Below, in pieces: positions 50,440 through 58,253 of a DNA stretch of 64,000 nucleotides. The first letter of the stretch is position 1. Each line of letters starts with the position of its first letter. Source of the stretch: JAOPZW01 sp963803375 (GTDB lineage: Bacteria; Actinomycetota; Thermoleophilia; Solirubrobacterales; Solirubrobacteraceae); assembly GCA_963803375.1 (NCBI GenBank), contig CAWDMB010000005.1:62001-126000 (forward strand), read 5' to 3'. The notes under the pieces are model-generated. The model was not told the origin of the DNA and ran no database searches. It saw only the letters and a list, made by a program, of their open reading frames with translations. The translations under genes were made by a program, and so were the position numbers.

Positions 50440-50469
50440 TTGACGCGCCCGTTCCTGGCGCGCTAGCGT
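50440..50469 (+). promoter_or_regulatory. Housekeeping-type promoter for the exported-protein pair
   Basis: TTGACG (50440-50445), an 18-base spacer and TAGCGT (50464-50469) form one of the best sigma-70 matches in the window. Transcription would start near 50476, leaving a 35-base leader with a G-rich ribosome site before the TTG at 50511. Confidence 0.6.
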
Positions 50470-50510
50470 CGTCCATCGGTCCAGCCTTCGACCTGGGGGG
50501 TCATCGGCGC

Positions 50511-51155
50511 TTGGCAGGCACCATCGTCGTCGTACGCAGGCTCGCCGGGCTCGCCTTGGTGATGCTGATGTGCGCGACGCCGGCAGCTGCGCAATCCGGT
50601 CCAGCGCCCGACCCGGCGCCGTCGGGCCCATCCCCGGATCCGGCGCCCGGTCCGGCCGCGGTCGCCGTGGCCAGGCCCGTGACGAGGAGCGCCCCGGCCG
50701 TGACCCCGGCGCCGCGTCCCGTCCTCCCCGCGCGGAACGTCGCCCCGCGGCCGGCGATCCCCGCCGCCACCACCGTGCAGTCGACGCCGGCGCCGACACC
50801 CACGCCGGCGCCGACGCGGGCGCCCGCACCCGCGACCGCGACCGTGCGGACCCGGGTCGCGAACACGCCCGCCCGCAAGACGCCCGCCCGCAGCAAGCCT
50901 CCCGCCAAGCCCCGCGTCCACCGCGCGCGACGGGAGGTGCCGAGGCACCGGACGCTGCCGATCCTCGTCCGGCCGTCGTACGCGGCGTCCCAGCCGCTCG
51001 TGCGTCTCAAGCGCCTCGTGCCGGCCGCGGCCCGGGACGGCGGCGATGCGACCACGCTGACGGCGGCCGCCGGCGCGCTCGTGGTCCTCGCCCTCTCGTG
51101 CGCGTCGCTGCTCGCGCTCACGCGGCGCCTCGAGCGGGAGGACGGCCGGCCGTGA
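50511..51155 (+). CDS. Exported Pro/Ala-rich protein with C-terminal membrane helix
   Basis: 214 residues if started at the TTG at 50511, chosen because it follows the promoter at 50440-50469 and gives a signal peptide at once (RRLAGLALVMLMCATPAAAQ). Residues 30-130 are a Pro/Ala/Thr-rich stalk with PAPTPTPAPT units, then a basic region, and a single C-terminal helix (LTAAAGALVVLALSCASLLA) with a short charged tail. It looks like a cell-surface stalk. Its TGA overlaps the GTG of the next gene, so both are co-expressed. Confidence 0.65.
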   Translation: MAGTIVVVRRLAGLALVMLMCATPAAAQSGPAPDPAPSGPSPDPAPGPAAVAVARPVTRSAPAVTPAPRPVLPARNVAPRPAIPAATTVQSTPAPTPTPAPTRAPAPATATVRTRVANTPARKTPARSKPPAKPRVHRARREVPRHRTLPILVRPSYAASQPLVRLKRLVPAAARDGGDATTLTAAAGALVVLALSCASLLALTRRLEREDGRP

Positions 51156-52483
51156 GGACGTGGGTCGTGGCGTTCGCGCTCGTCGTGAGCCTGCTCACCG
51201 TGGCTCCGGACGCACTCGCGCTCGGTGCGAACTCCACGTGCACGCCCAGCGCCGGGTGCACCGGCTGGGCGTCGACGGACGTCATCCTGCGCTGGTTCCC
51301 GACCCCCGACGCCACGGACAGCGACAACTGCCCGAACCCCAAGACGATCTCCAACGAGGGCGTGACGCCGTGGACCTGCGGCGTCAGCAACGGTTCGATC
51401 TGGACCTACACCACGACCACGGTCCGCATCGACAAGTCGACTCCGATCGCCACCGGCGCGGTGACCTCCCGGACCGGCGACGCCAACGGCTGGTTCAACC
51501 ATCCGGTCGGCGTCGGCTTCGTCGGTACCGATGCCGTCTCTGGGATCGCCGAGTGCACCGCGCTGACCTACGCGGGCCCCGACAGCGGCGGCGCCGCACT
51601 GTCCGGCACCTGCCGCGATCAGGCCGGCAACGCGAGCGCGGCGACCCCCTTCATGCTCAAGTACGACGCGACCGACCCGGACATCACGGCCGCGATCCCG
51701 GGCCGCAAGCCCGACCATCGCGGCTGGTACAACCACCCCGCGCGGCTCGGCGTCAACGCCGGCGACGCGCTCTCCGGGCTCGCCGGCTGCGCGCCGGCCC
51801 AGCTCGACGCTCCGCAGGTCGTCGCGTCGTGCACCGACAAGGCCGGCAACGTGGCCGCGCGGGCGTTCCGGTTCCCCTACGACGCGACCGCGCCGGAACT
51901 GAGCGTGCGCGCCGAGCCGGCCGACGGCCGCGCGTACGTCCGCTGGCGCGCCAGCGACGCGCGCGGGCTGAAGGTCGTGCGCACGCCGGGCGACCACGGC
52001 GCCGCGCGCTCGGTCGTCTTCCGCGGGCGCGGTCGCGGTCTCAGCGACGGCGGGCTGCGCAACGGGCGGCGCTACGTCTATGCGGTCACGGCCACCGATC
52101 AGGCGGGCAACGCGGCGACGCGGACCGTGCGCGTCGTGCCCGGCGCGCGGCTGCTCGCGCCCCGCTCGGGCGCCACGCTCGCGGCGCCGCCGCTCCTGCG
52201 CTGGACGCGCGTGCGGCACACGCGCTACTACAACGTGCAGCTCTTCCGGATCGTCCACGGCCGCGCGCGCAAGCTCATGAGCTCGTGGCCGCAGCGCCCG
52301 CGGCTGAGGCTCGAGCGCACGTGGCGCTACGGCGGCGCGCGCCGGGTGCTCGTCCCGGGCCTCTACCGCTGGTTCGTCTGGCCCGGCAAGGGCGCGCCGG
52401 CCGAGCGCCGGTTCGGAGCGCTCGTCGGCCGCGGCAGCTTCCGGATCATCGCCGCTCCACCGCAAGCGCCGGGCCAAACGTGA
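51152..52483 (+). CDS. Secreted protein with Ig-like repeats and a fibronectin-type module
   Basis: 443 residues from a GTG at 51152 (signal VAFALVVSLLTVAPDALA). Two related beta modules share the pattern GWFNHPVGVGFVGTDAVSGI with SGTCRDQAGN and GWYNHPARLGVNAGDALSGL with VASCTDKAGN, each with a pair of cysteines; these resemble bacterial Ig-like or HYR-like repeats. A fibronectin type III-like module follows (VRWRASDARGLKVVR, YVYAVTATDQAGNAATR). The C-terminal 130 residues are another beta domain. Such proteins are common in Thermoleophilia and probably decorate the cell surface. Confidence 0.8.
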   Translation: MRTWVVAFALVVSLLTVAPDALALGANSTCTPSAGCTGWASTDVILRWFPTPDATDSDNCPNPKTISNEGVTPWTCGVSNGSIWTYTTTTVRIDKSTPIATGAVTSRTGDANGWFNHPVGVGFVGTDAVSGIAECTALTYAGPDSGGAALSGTCRDQAGNASAATPFMLKYDATDPDITAAIPGRKPDHRGWYNHPARLGVNAGDALSGLAGCAPAQLDAPQVVASCTDKAGNVAARAFRFPYDATAPELSVRAEPADGRAYVRWRASDARGLKVVRTPGDHGAARSVVFRGRGRGLSDGGLRNGRRYVYAVTATDQAGNAATRTVRVVPGARLLAPRSGATLAAPPLLRWTRVRHTRYYNVQLFRIVHGRARKLMSSWPQRPRLRLERTWRYGGARRVLVPGLYRWFVWPGKGAPAERRFGALVGRGSFRIIAAPPQAPGQT

Positions 52484-52606
52484 TCAGCGCGGCTCCCGTC
52501 GCCGCCTCGATCCGGGCCCGCCGACGCGCGTAGCCCTCGCGCAGGCGCGCGACGAGGACGACGAGCACCGCAGAGGCGAGCTCGAGCAGCGCGTGCGCGA
52601 ACGCGC
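52446..52606 (-). pseudogene. C-terminal fragment of a LysE-type transporter
   Basis: The minus strand reads DLSAFAHALLELASAVLVVL, then VARLREGYARRRARIEAATG and AALITFGPALAVERR before a TGA at 52446. This is the closing part of LysE/RhtB exporters (arm of Arg residues, then xRxxGxxLxxxGxxLAxxRR). The rest of the gene is missing and the frame upstream passes into the small gene at 52607. It overlaps the tail of the secreted protein on the other strand by 38 bases. Confidence 0.4.
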
Positions 52607-52837
52607 TCAGGTCCGGGGCACGGGCGGGGGCAGCGGCCGCTTGGGCCGTGCGGGCCGCCGCCGGCGGCGGGACCCCGAGCCGGCCGCAGGCGCGGGCCGG
52701 TCGCGCGCGAAGCGGGCGCGCTCCTCATCGGTCATCTTGCGGATAACGAGCGATCCGTCGTCGACCTGCTCCTGAATGCGGTCGAGCTTCTGCTTGCGCT
52801 GCTCGGCCTCGCGCTCGCGCTGCGTCTTCGTTGGCAT
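52607..52837 (-). CDS. Small conserved-type hypothetical protein, acidic/basic with Arg-rich tail
   Basis: 76 residues from an ATG at 52837. The N-terminal half (QREREAEQRKQKLDRIQEQV followed by DDGSLVIRKMTDEERARF) matches a short actinobacterial family I have seen as unknown proteins; a helix followed by LVIRxMTxEER is its core. The C-terminal 30 residues are Arg/Pro-rich. No function can be given. It survives as an open frame at the edge of the decayed region. Confidence 0.65.
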   Translation of the reverse strand: MPTKTQREREAEQRKQKLDRIQEQVDDGSLVIRKMTDEERARFARDRPAPAAGSGSRRRRRPARPKRPLPPPVPRT

Positions 52838-52984
52838 GGTGTGCTTTCAGGGTACCCGGGCCGCGCCGCGGGCAAGCCACGCGGCCCGCTCAGGACTCCG
52901 GTGTCTCGGCGCGCGGGCGGGGTTCTGGACGCAAGGCCCCGTCCTCGAAAGCATCCTGGAGAGGCGGCGGCAAAGCGCCTCCTG

Positions 52985-53465
52985 TCGGCTCGCCATCGCC
53001 CGCATCTACGACGGCAAGGGCGTGACGGCGGCCGTGCCCGGCTCGGTCGAGGACCTGCAGCTCACGGTCTTCGACATCGACAAGGCTCGCGACGAGCTCG
53101 TCGGCCGCGGCGTTGCCGTCAGCGACGTGTTCCACGACGCGGGCGGTGTCTTCCACCATGCCGGGACGGAGGGCCGCGTTGCCGGTCCCGCCCCGGAGCA
53201 CGCCGACTACGGGTCGTTCGCCTCCTTCAGCGACCCGGACGGCAACGGCTGGCTGCTGCAGGAGATCAAGGTGCGTCTCCCGGGACGGGTGAGCGGCGTG
53301 CCGACCGGATACGACGGCGCGAGTGACCTGGCCGAGGCTCTGCGGCGCGCGGCCGCCGCGCACGGCGAACATGAGCAGCGGACTGGTCAGGAGGACCCGG
53401 ACTGGCCGGACTGGTACGCCGAGTACATGGTCCGCGAGCGGGCCGGCGAGGAGCTGCCGACATGA
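52985..53465 (+). pseudogene. VOC (glyoxalase-fold) protein lacking its N-terminal half
   Basis: The frame reads IYDGKGVTAAVPGSVEDLQL, TVFDIDKARDELVGRGV and YGSFASFSDPDGNGWLLQEI, which is the second beta-alpha-beta-beta-beta module of the VOC fold with the metal Glu in LLQE. The C-terminal extension ending DWPDWYAEYMVRERAGEELP is complete and typical of one actinobacterial subgroup. The first module, with the other metal ligand, is absent; upstream codons are unrelated. The TGA overlaps the ATG of the reductase pseudogene, showing a former operon. Confidence 0.7.
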
Positions 53466-54662
53466 GTGACTACGACGTCATCGTGCTGGGCGGCGGCTCA
53501 CCGGGGGAGCACTGCGCGGGCGCGCTGGCCGACGGCGGGCTGCGCGTCGGGCTGGTGGAGCGCGAGCTCGTCGGGGGCGAGTGCTCCTACTGGGCGTGCA
53601 TCCCGTCCAAGACGCTCCTGCGCCCCGGCGAGGGGGTGCACGGCGCGCGAGGCGGCAGCGCGCGCTGACGTCGACGTCGAGGCGGCGCTCGCGTGGCGCG
53701 ACTTCATGGTCTCCGACTACTCGGATGCCGGCCAGGAGCGCTGGCTGGCGGGACAGGGCATCGCGCCGCTGCGCGGGATCGGCCGGCTCGCCGGAACCGG
53801 CGTCGTCGAGGTCGACGGCGTGCCACACACCGCCGAGCACGTCGTCGTCGCCACGGGCTCCGAGCCGGTCGTGCCGCCCGTCCCGGGCCTGCGCGAGCTC
53901 GAGGGGATCTGGACGAGCCGCGAGGCGACCGGCATGAAGTCGGTGCCGCGTCGCTTACTCGTGCTCGGGGGCGGGGCGGTCGGCGTCGAGATGGCCCAGG
54001 CGGTGCGCCGCCTCGGCGGGGAGGTCGTGCTCGTCGAGATCGCCTTCGACGGCGTCCAGGCGAGCCCGCGCACCGCGGGAATCGGGCTGGAGACCGTCGG
54101 CATCGAGGCCGGCGCCCGCGGGATTCCCGTCGACGCGCGCCTGCGTGCCGGCGAGCGCCTGTGGGCGATCGGCGACGTCACCGGGCTGTTGGCGTTCACG
54201 CACGTGGGCAAGTACCAGGGCGAGGTCGTCGCGGCCAACCTCCTCGGCGAGCAGCGCAAGGCCGACTACGACGCCGTGCCGCGCGTTGTCTACACCGACC
54301 CGCAGGCGGCGTCGGTCGGCGCGACCGAGGGCCGCTTCAGCGCGACCGCCCGCTTGTCCGAGGTCGCCAAGACGGCGACCTACACACGCGCCTACGCCGA
54401 GTCGAACGGGTTCCTGACGCTGCTCACGGACGGCGAGCGGCTGACCGGCGCCTACGCCGTCGGCCCCGAGGCCGGCGAGTGGCTGCAGCAGGCCACGCTG
54501 GCCATTCGCGCCGGCGTACCACTCGATGTGCTCCGCGACACGATCCAGCCGTTCCCGACGTTCTCGGAGATCTACGTCGCCGTGCTGAAGGCCCTCCCCG
54601 GCGAGCGCCCCATGCCCCCCGAGCCGATCATGGCGGCGCACGACCGCGCGGACGAATCATGA
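53462..54662 (+). pseudogene. Flavin disulfide oxidoreductase (mercuric/dihydrolipoamide reductase-like) with frameshift and patched deletion
   Basis: An ATG at 53462 opens MSDYDVIVLGGGSPGEHCAG and VGGECSYWACIPSKTLL with the redox Cys pair region partly altered (CSYWAC). A base is missing near 53650, after which another frame continues with the NAD-binding motif LLVLGGGAVGVEMAQAVRRL. At 54031-54071 about 100 residues are lost and replaced by DNA identical to ligB (EIAFDGVQASPR), then AGIGLETVGIE, LWAIGDVTGLLAFTH and the dimerisation domain resume to a TGA at 54660. The protein cannot be functional. Its stop overlaps the SDR start. Confidence 0.85.
54031..54071 (+). repeat. 41-base ligB-derived patch at the deletion junction of the reductase
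   Basis: These bases equal the minus strand of 36083-36123 without mismatch. The left 8 bases (TCGTCGAG) would fit the natural reductase codons after GGEVVLVE, and the right 8 (GCCCGCGC) would fit those before TAGIGLE, so each edge shows microhomology between donor and recipient. Confidence 0.88.
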
Positions 54663-54838
54663 CCGCGGCAAACGACGTCGCTCGCACCCGGCACGAGCCG
54701 GAGCTCCTCGGCCAGACGGTCTTGGTCATCGACGGCAGCGTCGGTGAAGCGGTTCTTCGAGGACCTGCCGGACCCCGATCGACCACGTGATGATCACGGC
54801 CGACGGCCCTCATTACGGGCCGCTGCTCGAGATGGACT
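54659..54838 (+). pseudogene. Short-chain dehydrogenase gene, 5' part, truncated by IS110 insertion
   Basis: An ATG at 54659, overlapping the reductase stop, opens MTAANDVARTRHEPELLGQT then VLVIDGSVG, the beginning of an SDR nucleotide-binding strand whose GIG turn is lost through an internal deletion. VKRFFEDLPDP follows, and after a frameshift HVMITADGPHYGPLLEMD, a typical SDR segment. The 3' part reappears at 56372, so the IS110 element lies inside this gene. Confidence 0.72.
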
Positions 54839-54859
54839 CAGATCCCGGTGTTGTAATCG

Positions 54860-55085
54860 AGCGGTCTACGTGGGTGACGGCTCGCGTAGGGTCGAAGGCC
54901 GAACCGGGGCCTGGCTCATCTCAGATCTTGACCCGGGTAGCGGTGTCCTTGCTCTGAAGTGTCGACCTCGGTTCGTGCCTTCGAGGATCGGCCTGACCTG
55001 ATAGAAGCGTCGGCATCCAGCCGGGTGTCCCGACCGGGATGTTGTCGGCCGATCCGCCACAACGGTACGCCTCGGGAGGGAAGCG
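54860..55085 (+). ncRNA. Candidate bridge (seek) RNA region in the IS110 left end
   Basis: In the IS110 group the noncoding region between the left end and the transposase gene encodes a structured RNA whose loops pair with target and donor DNA. This element has 247 bases there, a sufficient length, with imperfect repeats such as CGGGTGTCCCGACCGGG around 55020. I infer the RNA from family knowledge; I cannot fold it reliably by eye. Confidence 0.4.
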
Positions 55086-56237
55086 ATGGGAAGCAGCAGG
55101 AGGGGTCCGGGCCCGTCCTCGATGCTGATCGGTGAGGATCGCGTGGGCAACGCGGTCGGGATCGATCCGCACAAGCGCACGTTGACGGCGATCGTCGTCG
55201 ACGCGCGCGGCGGGATCGTCGCCGGCGAGCACTTCAAGGTCTCAGGCGACGGCCACCGCGCGCTGGAGGCGTGGGCGCTGTCGTTCGGCCCCGTGGTGCG
55301 CTGGGGGATCGAGAACGCCGCCGGCTGGGGCCGGCACACCGCGATCTACCTCGCCGGCCGAGGGCATGACGTCCGCGACGTGTGCCCGAACCGCACGCCG
55401 CGTCGGGACCGCGCCCGTCAGCGCGGCAAGTCCGACATGCTGGACGCCGAACGGATCGCGCGCGAGACACTCGCGCATCCGCTGCTGCCGCGGGCGTTCA
55501 AGTCCGCCCGGGCGCAGGCGGCCCCGGACGAGCACCGCGAGCTGTTGTGCCTGTGGCACAACCAGCGCCGCTCGCTGCTCAAGAGCCGCCAGCACCTGCT
55601 CAACGAGGCCGAGTTCCTGCTCGCCGACCTGCCGCTTGGGCTGCGCGAATGGCTGCCCGACGGCAAGGCCGTGCGTCCGCGCCTGGCCGCCCTGGCACGC
55701 CGCAACCGGCGCAAGCGCTGGGACGCGGCGACCGTCCTGCGGCTGCGGATGCTCGACGACCACCGCGCCCAGATCGCGCGGCTGGATGCCGCCGAGCGCG
55801 ACGCCACCCGCCAGCTGGCGCTGCTGGTCGCGGCCGCCGACACGACGCTCGGCGAGCTCTGCGGCCTGTCGACCCGGTCGGTCGCCGAGCTGCTGGTCGA
55901 GATCGGCGACCCGCGCCGCTTCACCGAGGGCGGCTTCGCGCGCTTCAACGGCACCGCGCCGCTGGCGGCCTCGACCGCCGAAGGCCCCGGCGAACCGGTC
56001 CGCCACCGCTTCAACCCCGGCGGCAACCGGCGCGTCAACGCGATCCTGCACCGCATCGCCGTCACGCAACTGCGCTGCGAGCCCCGAGCGCAGGCGATCT
56101 ACGCCAATGCCCGCGCCCGCGGACACACCAAGCGCGAGGCGCGGCGCATCCTCAAGCGCCACCTCTCAGACGTCATCCACCGCCGCATGACACGCGACCT
56201 CGAGCGCTCCGCCGCCCGTGTCCCCCTGGCCGCCTGA
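55086..56237 (+). CDS. IS110 family transposase (DEDD recombinase)
   Basis: 383 residues from an ATG at 55086 with GGGAGGGA upstream. The N-terminal RuvC-like domain has D27 (GIDPHKRTLTAIVVD), E76 (WGIENAAGW) and D117/D120 (KSDMLDAERIA). A coiled-coil segment follows, then the Tnp_20 domain with CGLSTRSVAELLVEIGD, PRRFTEGGFARFNGTAPLAA and the likely nucleophile Ser near position 296, and FNPGGNRRVNAILHRIA. The gene is uninterrupted, so the element could still be active. Confidence 0.95.
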   Translation: MGSSRRGPGPSSMLIGEDRVGNAVGIDPHKRTLTAIVVDARGGIVAGEHFKVSGDGHRALEAWALSFGPVVRWGIENAAGWGRHTAIYLAGRGHDVRDVCPNRTPRRDRARQRGKSDMLDAERIARETLAHPLLPRAFKSARAQAAPDEHRELLCLWHNQRRSLLKSRQHLLNEAEFLLADLPLGLREWLPDGKAVRPRLAALARRNRRKRWDAATVLRLRMLDDHRAQIARLDAAERDATRQLALLVAAADTTLGELCGLSTRSVAELLVEIGDPRRFTEGGFARFNGTAPLAASTAEGPGEPVRHRFNPGGNRRVNAILHRIAVTQLRCEPRAQAIYANARARGHTKREARRILKRHLSDVIHRRMTRDLERSAARVPLAA

Positions 56238-56371
56238 CCGCGCCGTCGCGAGACGCAGTCACAGGGGCGGCCCGACAGGGCCGAGCGCAGCGAGCCGCAG
56301 GCGGCCCTTGACGGCGCTCGCGCGACGGGCGCGACCATGCCGACAGGAGGACACACTTGACATAGAAGCTT

Positions 56372-56443
56372 CAGGTGCGCCGGGCGATCAGCGAGCACGT
56401 GGTGCTGGCGCTAGAGGTCGCGCGCAACGCCGCCGGCAAGATG
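56372..56443 (+). pseudogene. Short-chain dehydrogenase gene, 3' part after the IS110 element
   Basis: The frame reads QVRRAISEHVVLALEVARNA then AGKM, matching the helix of SDR proteins that follows the LLEMD segment. It ends where the convergent monooxygenase gene stops (56444), so the C-terminal third of the SDR is also missing. Confidence 0.65.
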
Positions 56444-57910
56444 CTACGCCGCAGTGGGCGGCCCGAACCAGGTGGCCAGTGCGTCGGTGACTCCCACATC
56501 GGTTCCATCTCCCACCCAGGCGACGTAGCCGTCTGGGCGGATCAGCGCGGCGGTGGGGGCGCTGACCGCGCCGAGCACCGGCAGCTCCCACTCCCCGTCG
56601 TAGCTTGCGTCGATCGGCTGGATCCGGTCAGCCCATGGAGCGATGTCGAGGTCGCCGGGCTGACCGAGGTTGAGCAGCAGCGGCCGTGCGTCGTGCAGCA
56701 GCTCGAAGACTCGGAGCGGGCCGTCGGCGGTGTTCAGGTCGAGATCTGGCATGCGGCGTCCGAGCAGCGGATGTCCCTCGCCGAGGTCGTAGTGAATGTC
56801 CAGCCCGGAGATGAGCCCGGCGAGCCGTTTGCGAGGCTCGTCCATGCTCGCCAGCTCCGACACCACGTCGACGACGGCCTTGATGCGCTCGTCGTGGCGC
56901 TGGAGCGCGGTCTGAGCCATCGTGTACGTGAGCGCGCGGGCGGCGACGGGGTGACGCTCGGCGTGGTAGCTGTCCAGGAGGCTCTCCGGGGTGGTCTCGT
57001 CGACCACCTGCGCGAGCTTCCATCCCAGATTCACCGCATCCTGCACGCCGAGGCTGAGGCCCTGTCCACCCGCCGGGTAGTGCACGTGCGCCGCGTCGCC
57101 GGCCAGCAGGACGCGTCCCACGCGATAGGCCGCGGCCTGCCGGGTCATGTCGGTGAACCTGGAGATCCACGTGGGGTCGTGGATCCCGAAGTCGGTGCCG
57201 TACACGGCGATGAGCGCTTCGCTGAGTTCGCGCAGGGTGGGCTCGCTGCTGGGCCCGAGCTGCTGCTCGGTCGTGACCACCCGGAACGTCTTCCCATCCT
57301 CCATCCTGTGGAGGCCGTGGACGCCGGCGGCGTCGTGACGGACGCCCGGCGGCGGCTCCTCGGTCAGCTCGACCTCGGCGATCAGGTTGCTCCTCGTCGG
57401 ATCCCAGCCCGGGAACTCGATGCCGGCCGCCTTGCGGATCATGCTGCGTCCTCCATCGCACCCGACGAGATACCGCACGCGCAGCGGCTCGCCGTCGGAC
57501 AGCCGGACATCGACCCCGGTGTCGTCCTGCGCGAAGCCCGTCACCTCACACCCGTAGTAGATGCGCACCGGCAGCTCGGCGATCCAGGCGGCCATGATCC
57601 GCTCGATCTGGTTCTGGAAGATCCCGAGCGAATACGGATGACGCGTCGGGAAGTCGCTCATGTCCATCACGGTCGTGCCGAACGTCGCGGCCTGAGCCAC
57701 CTGACCCTCCGCGAGGAATCGATCGGCGACCCCGCGCTGATCCAGCACCTCGATCGTGCGCGAGTGAATTCCGCCGGCCCGCGAGTCGGCGAGCGCGTGA
57801 TCGGGGCGCCGCTCGACGACCGCGACGTCGACCTTCGCCAACGCCAGCTCGGCCGCCAGCATCATCCCCGCAGGACCGCCTCCGGCGATGACCACCCCAT
57901 GCTCCGTCAT
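56444..57910 (-). CDS. FAD-dependent aromatic hydroxylase (PHBH fold; rifampicin monooxygenase-like)
   Basis: 488 residues from an ATG at 57910 with AGGAG ten bases upstream. The FAD motifs are GVVIAGGGPAGMMLAAELAL at the start, the DG motif YLVGCDGGRSMIRKAAG, and RVLLAGDAAHVHYPAGGQGL with the second flavin site. The C-terminal thioredoxin-like domain (AALIRPDGYVAWVG) is complete. Relatives hydroxylate phenols, polyketides or rifampicin using NAD(P)H. Its codon use is a little less GC-rich than its neighbours, and it abuts a decayed region, so recent transfer is possible. Confidence 0.9.
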   Translation of the reverse strand: MTEHGVVIAGGGPAGMMLAAELALAKVDVAVVERRPDHALADSRAGGIHSRTIEVLDQRGVADRFLAEGQVAQAATFGTTVMDMSDFPTRHPYSLGIFQNQIERIMAAWIAELPVRIYYGCEVTGFAQDDTGVDVRLSDGEPLRVRYLVGCDGGRSMIRKAAGIEFPGWDPTRSNLIAEVELTEEPPPGVRHDAAGVHGLHRMEDGKTFRVVTTEQQLGPSSEPTLRELSEALIAVYGTDFGIHDPTWISRFTDMTRQAAAYRVGRVLLAGDAAHVHYPAGGQGLSLGVQDAVNLGWKLAQVVDETTPESLLDSYHAERHPVAARALTYTMAQTALQRHDERIKAVVDVVSELASMDEPRKRLAGLISGLDIHYDLGEGHPLLGRRMPDLDLNTADGPLRVFELLHDARPLLLNLGQPGDLDIAPWADRIQPIDASYDGEWELPVLGAVSAPTAALIRPDGYVAWVGDGTDVGVTDALATWFGPPTAA

Positions 57911-58253
57911 CGCCACACTCCTCTTGGATACGTCGAGAATGACACGCGCATTTCGCTCCTCGATTCCGTCGGTCTTGCTTGCGGCGGGCGATTATGCGGC
58001 AACGCTCAAGGCCTCATGAGAGCCTTCTGTGCGGTATAAGATGAGAAGTGAAGAGCAGCGGGTAACGGTCTTCCACCTGCGTCCGCTGCGGACGGGCGAG
58101 CTCTTGACGAAGCAGCCGTGCCGCCAACGCGATCCCGCCCCTGAAGACCGGCCTCGGCGCGCTCGCGCGCCGCGATCTGCTCGGTCTCCTGCGAGCGCGT
58201 GATGTGGGTGGACGCTCGGAGCCTTACCCCGGCGGCCGCGCGCGAACTGGCGC
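57911..58253. other. Intergenic region upstream of the monooxygenase
   Basis: About 340 bases with no gene I can support. It is less GC-rich than average near 57950-58050 and contains a TATAAG box on the plus strand (58034 region) and CATAAT on the minus strand, which could serve promoters, but no gene follows on the plus strand. Short open frames here lack family signs. Confidence 0.45.

Larger units (their letters stand above)
54839..56371 (+). mobile_element. IS110-family insertion sequence interrupting an SDR pseudogene
   Basis: The element is bounded by the two parts of one SDR gene: coding similarity stops after LLEMD at about 54838 and resumes with QVRRAISEHV at 56372. Inside are a 247-base left noncoding region, a complete DEDD transposase gene (55086-56237) and a 134-base right noncoding region ending near CACACTTGACATAGAAGCTT. 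There are no terminal inverted repeats or target duplication that I can see, as expected for IS110. End points are accurate to about ten bases. Confidence 0.8.

Noticed and set aside
56238..56371. Noncoding RNA in the right end of the IS110 element
   Set aside because: A right-end guide RNA is a feature of the IS1111 branch, which has terminal inverted repeats; this element lacks them and has its long noncoding region on the left.
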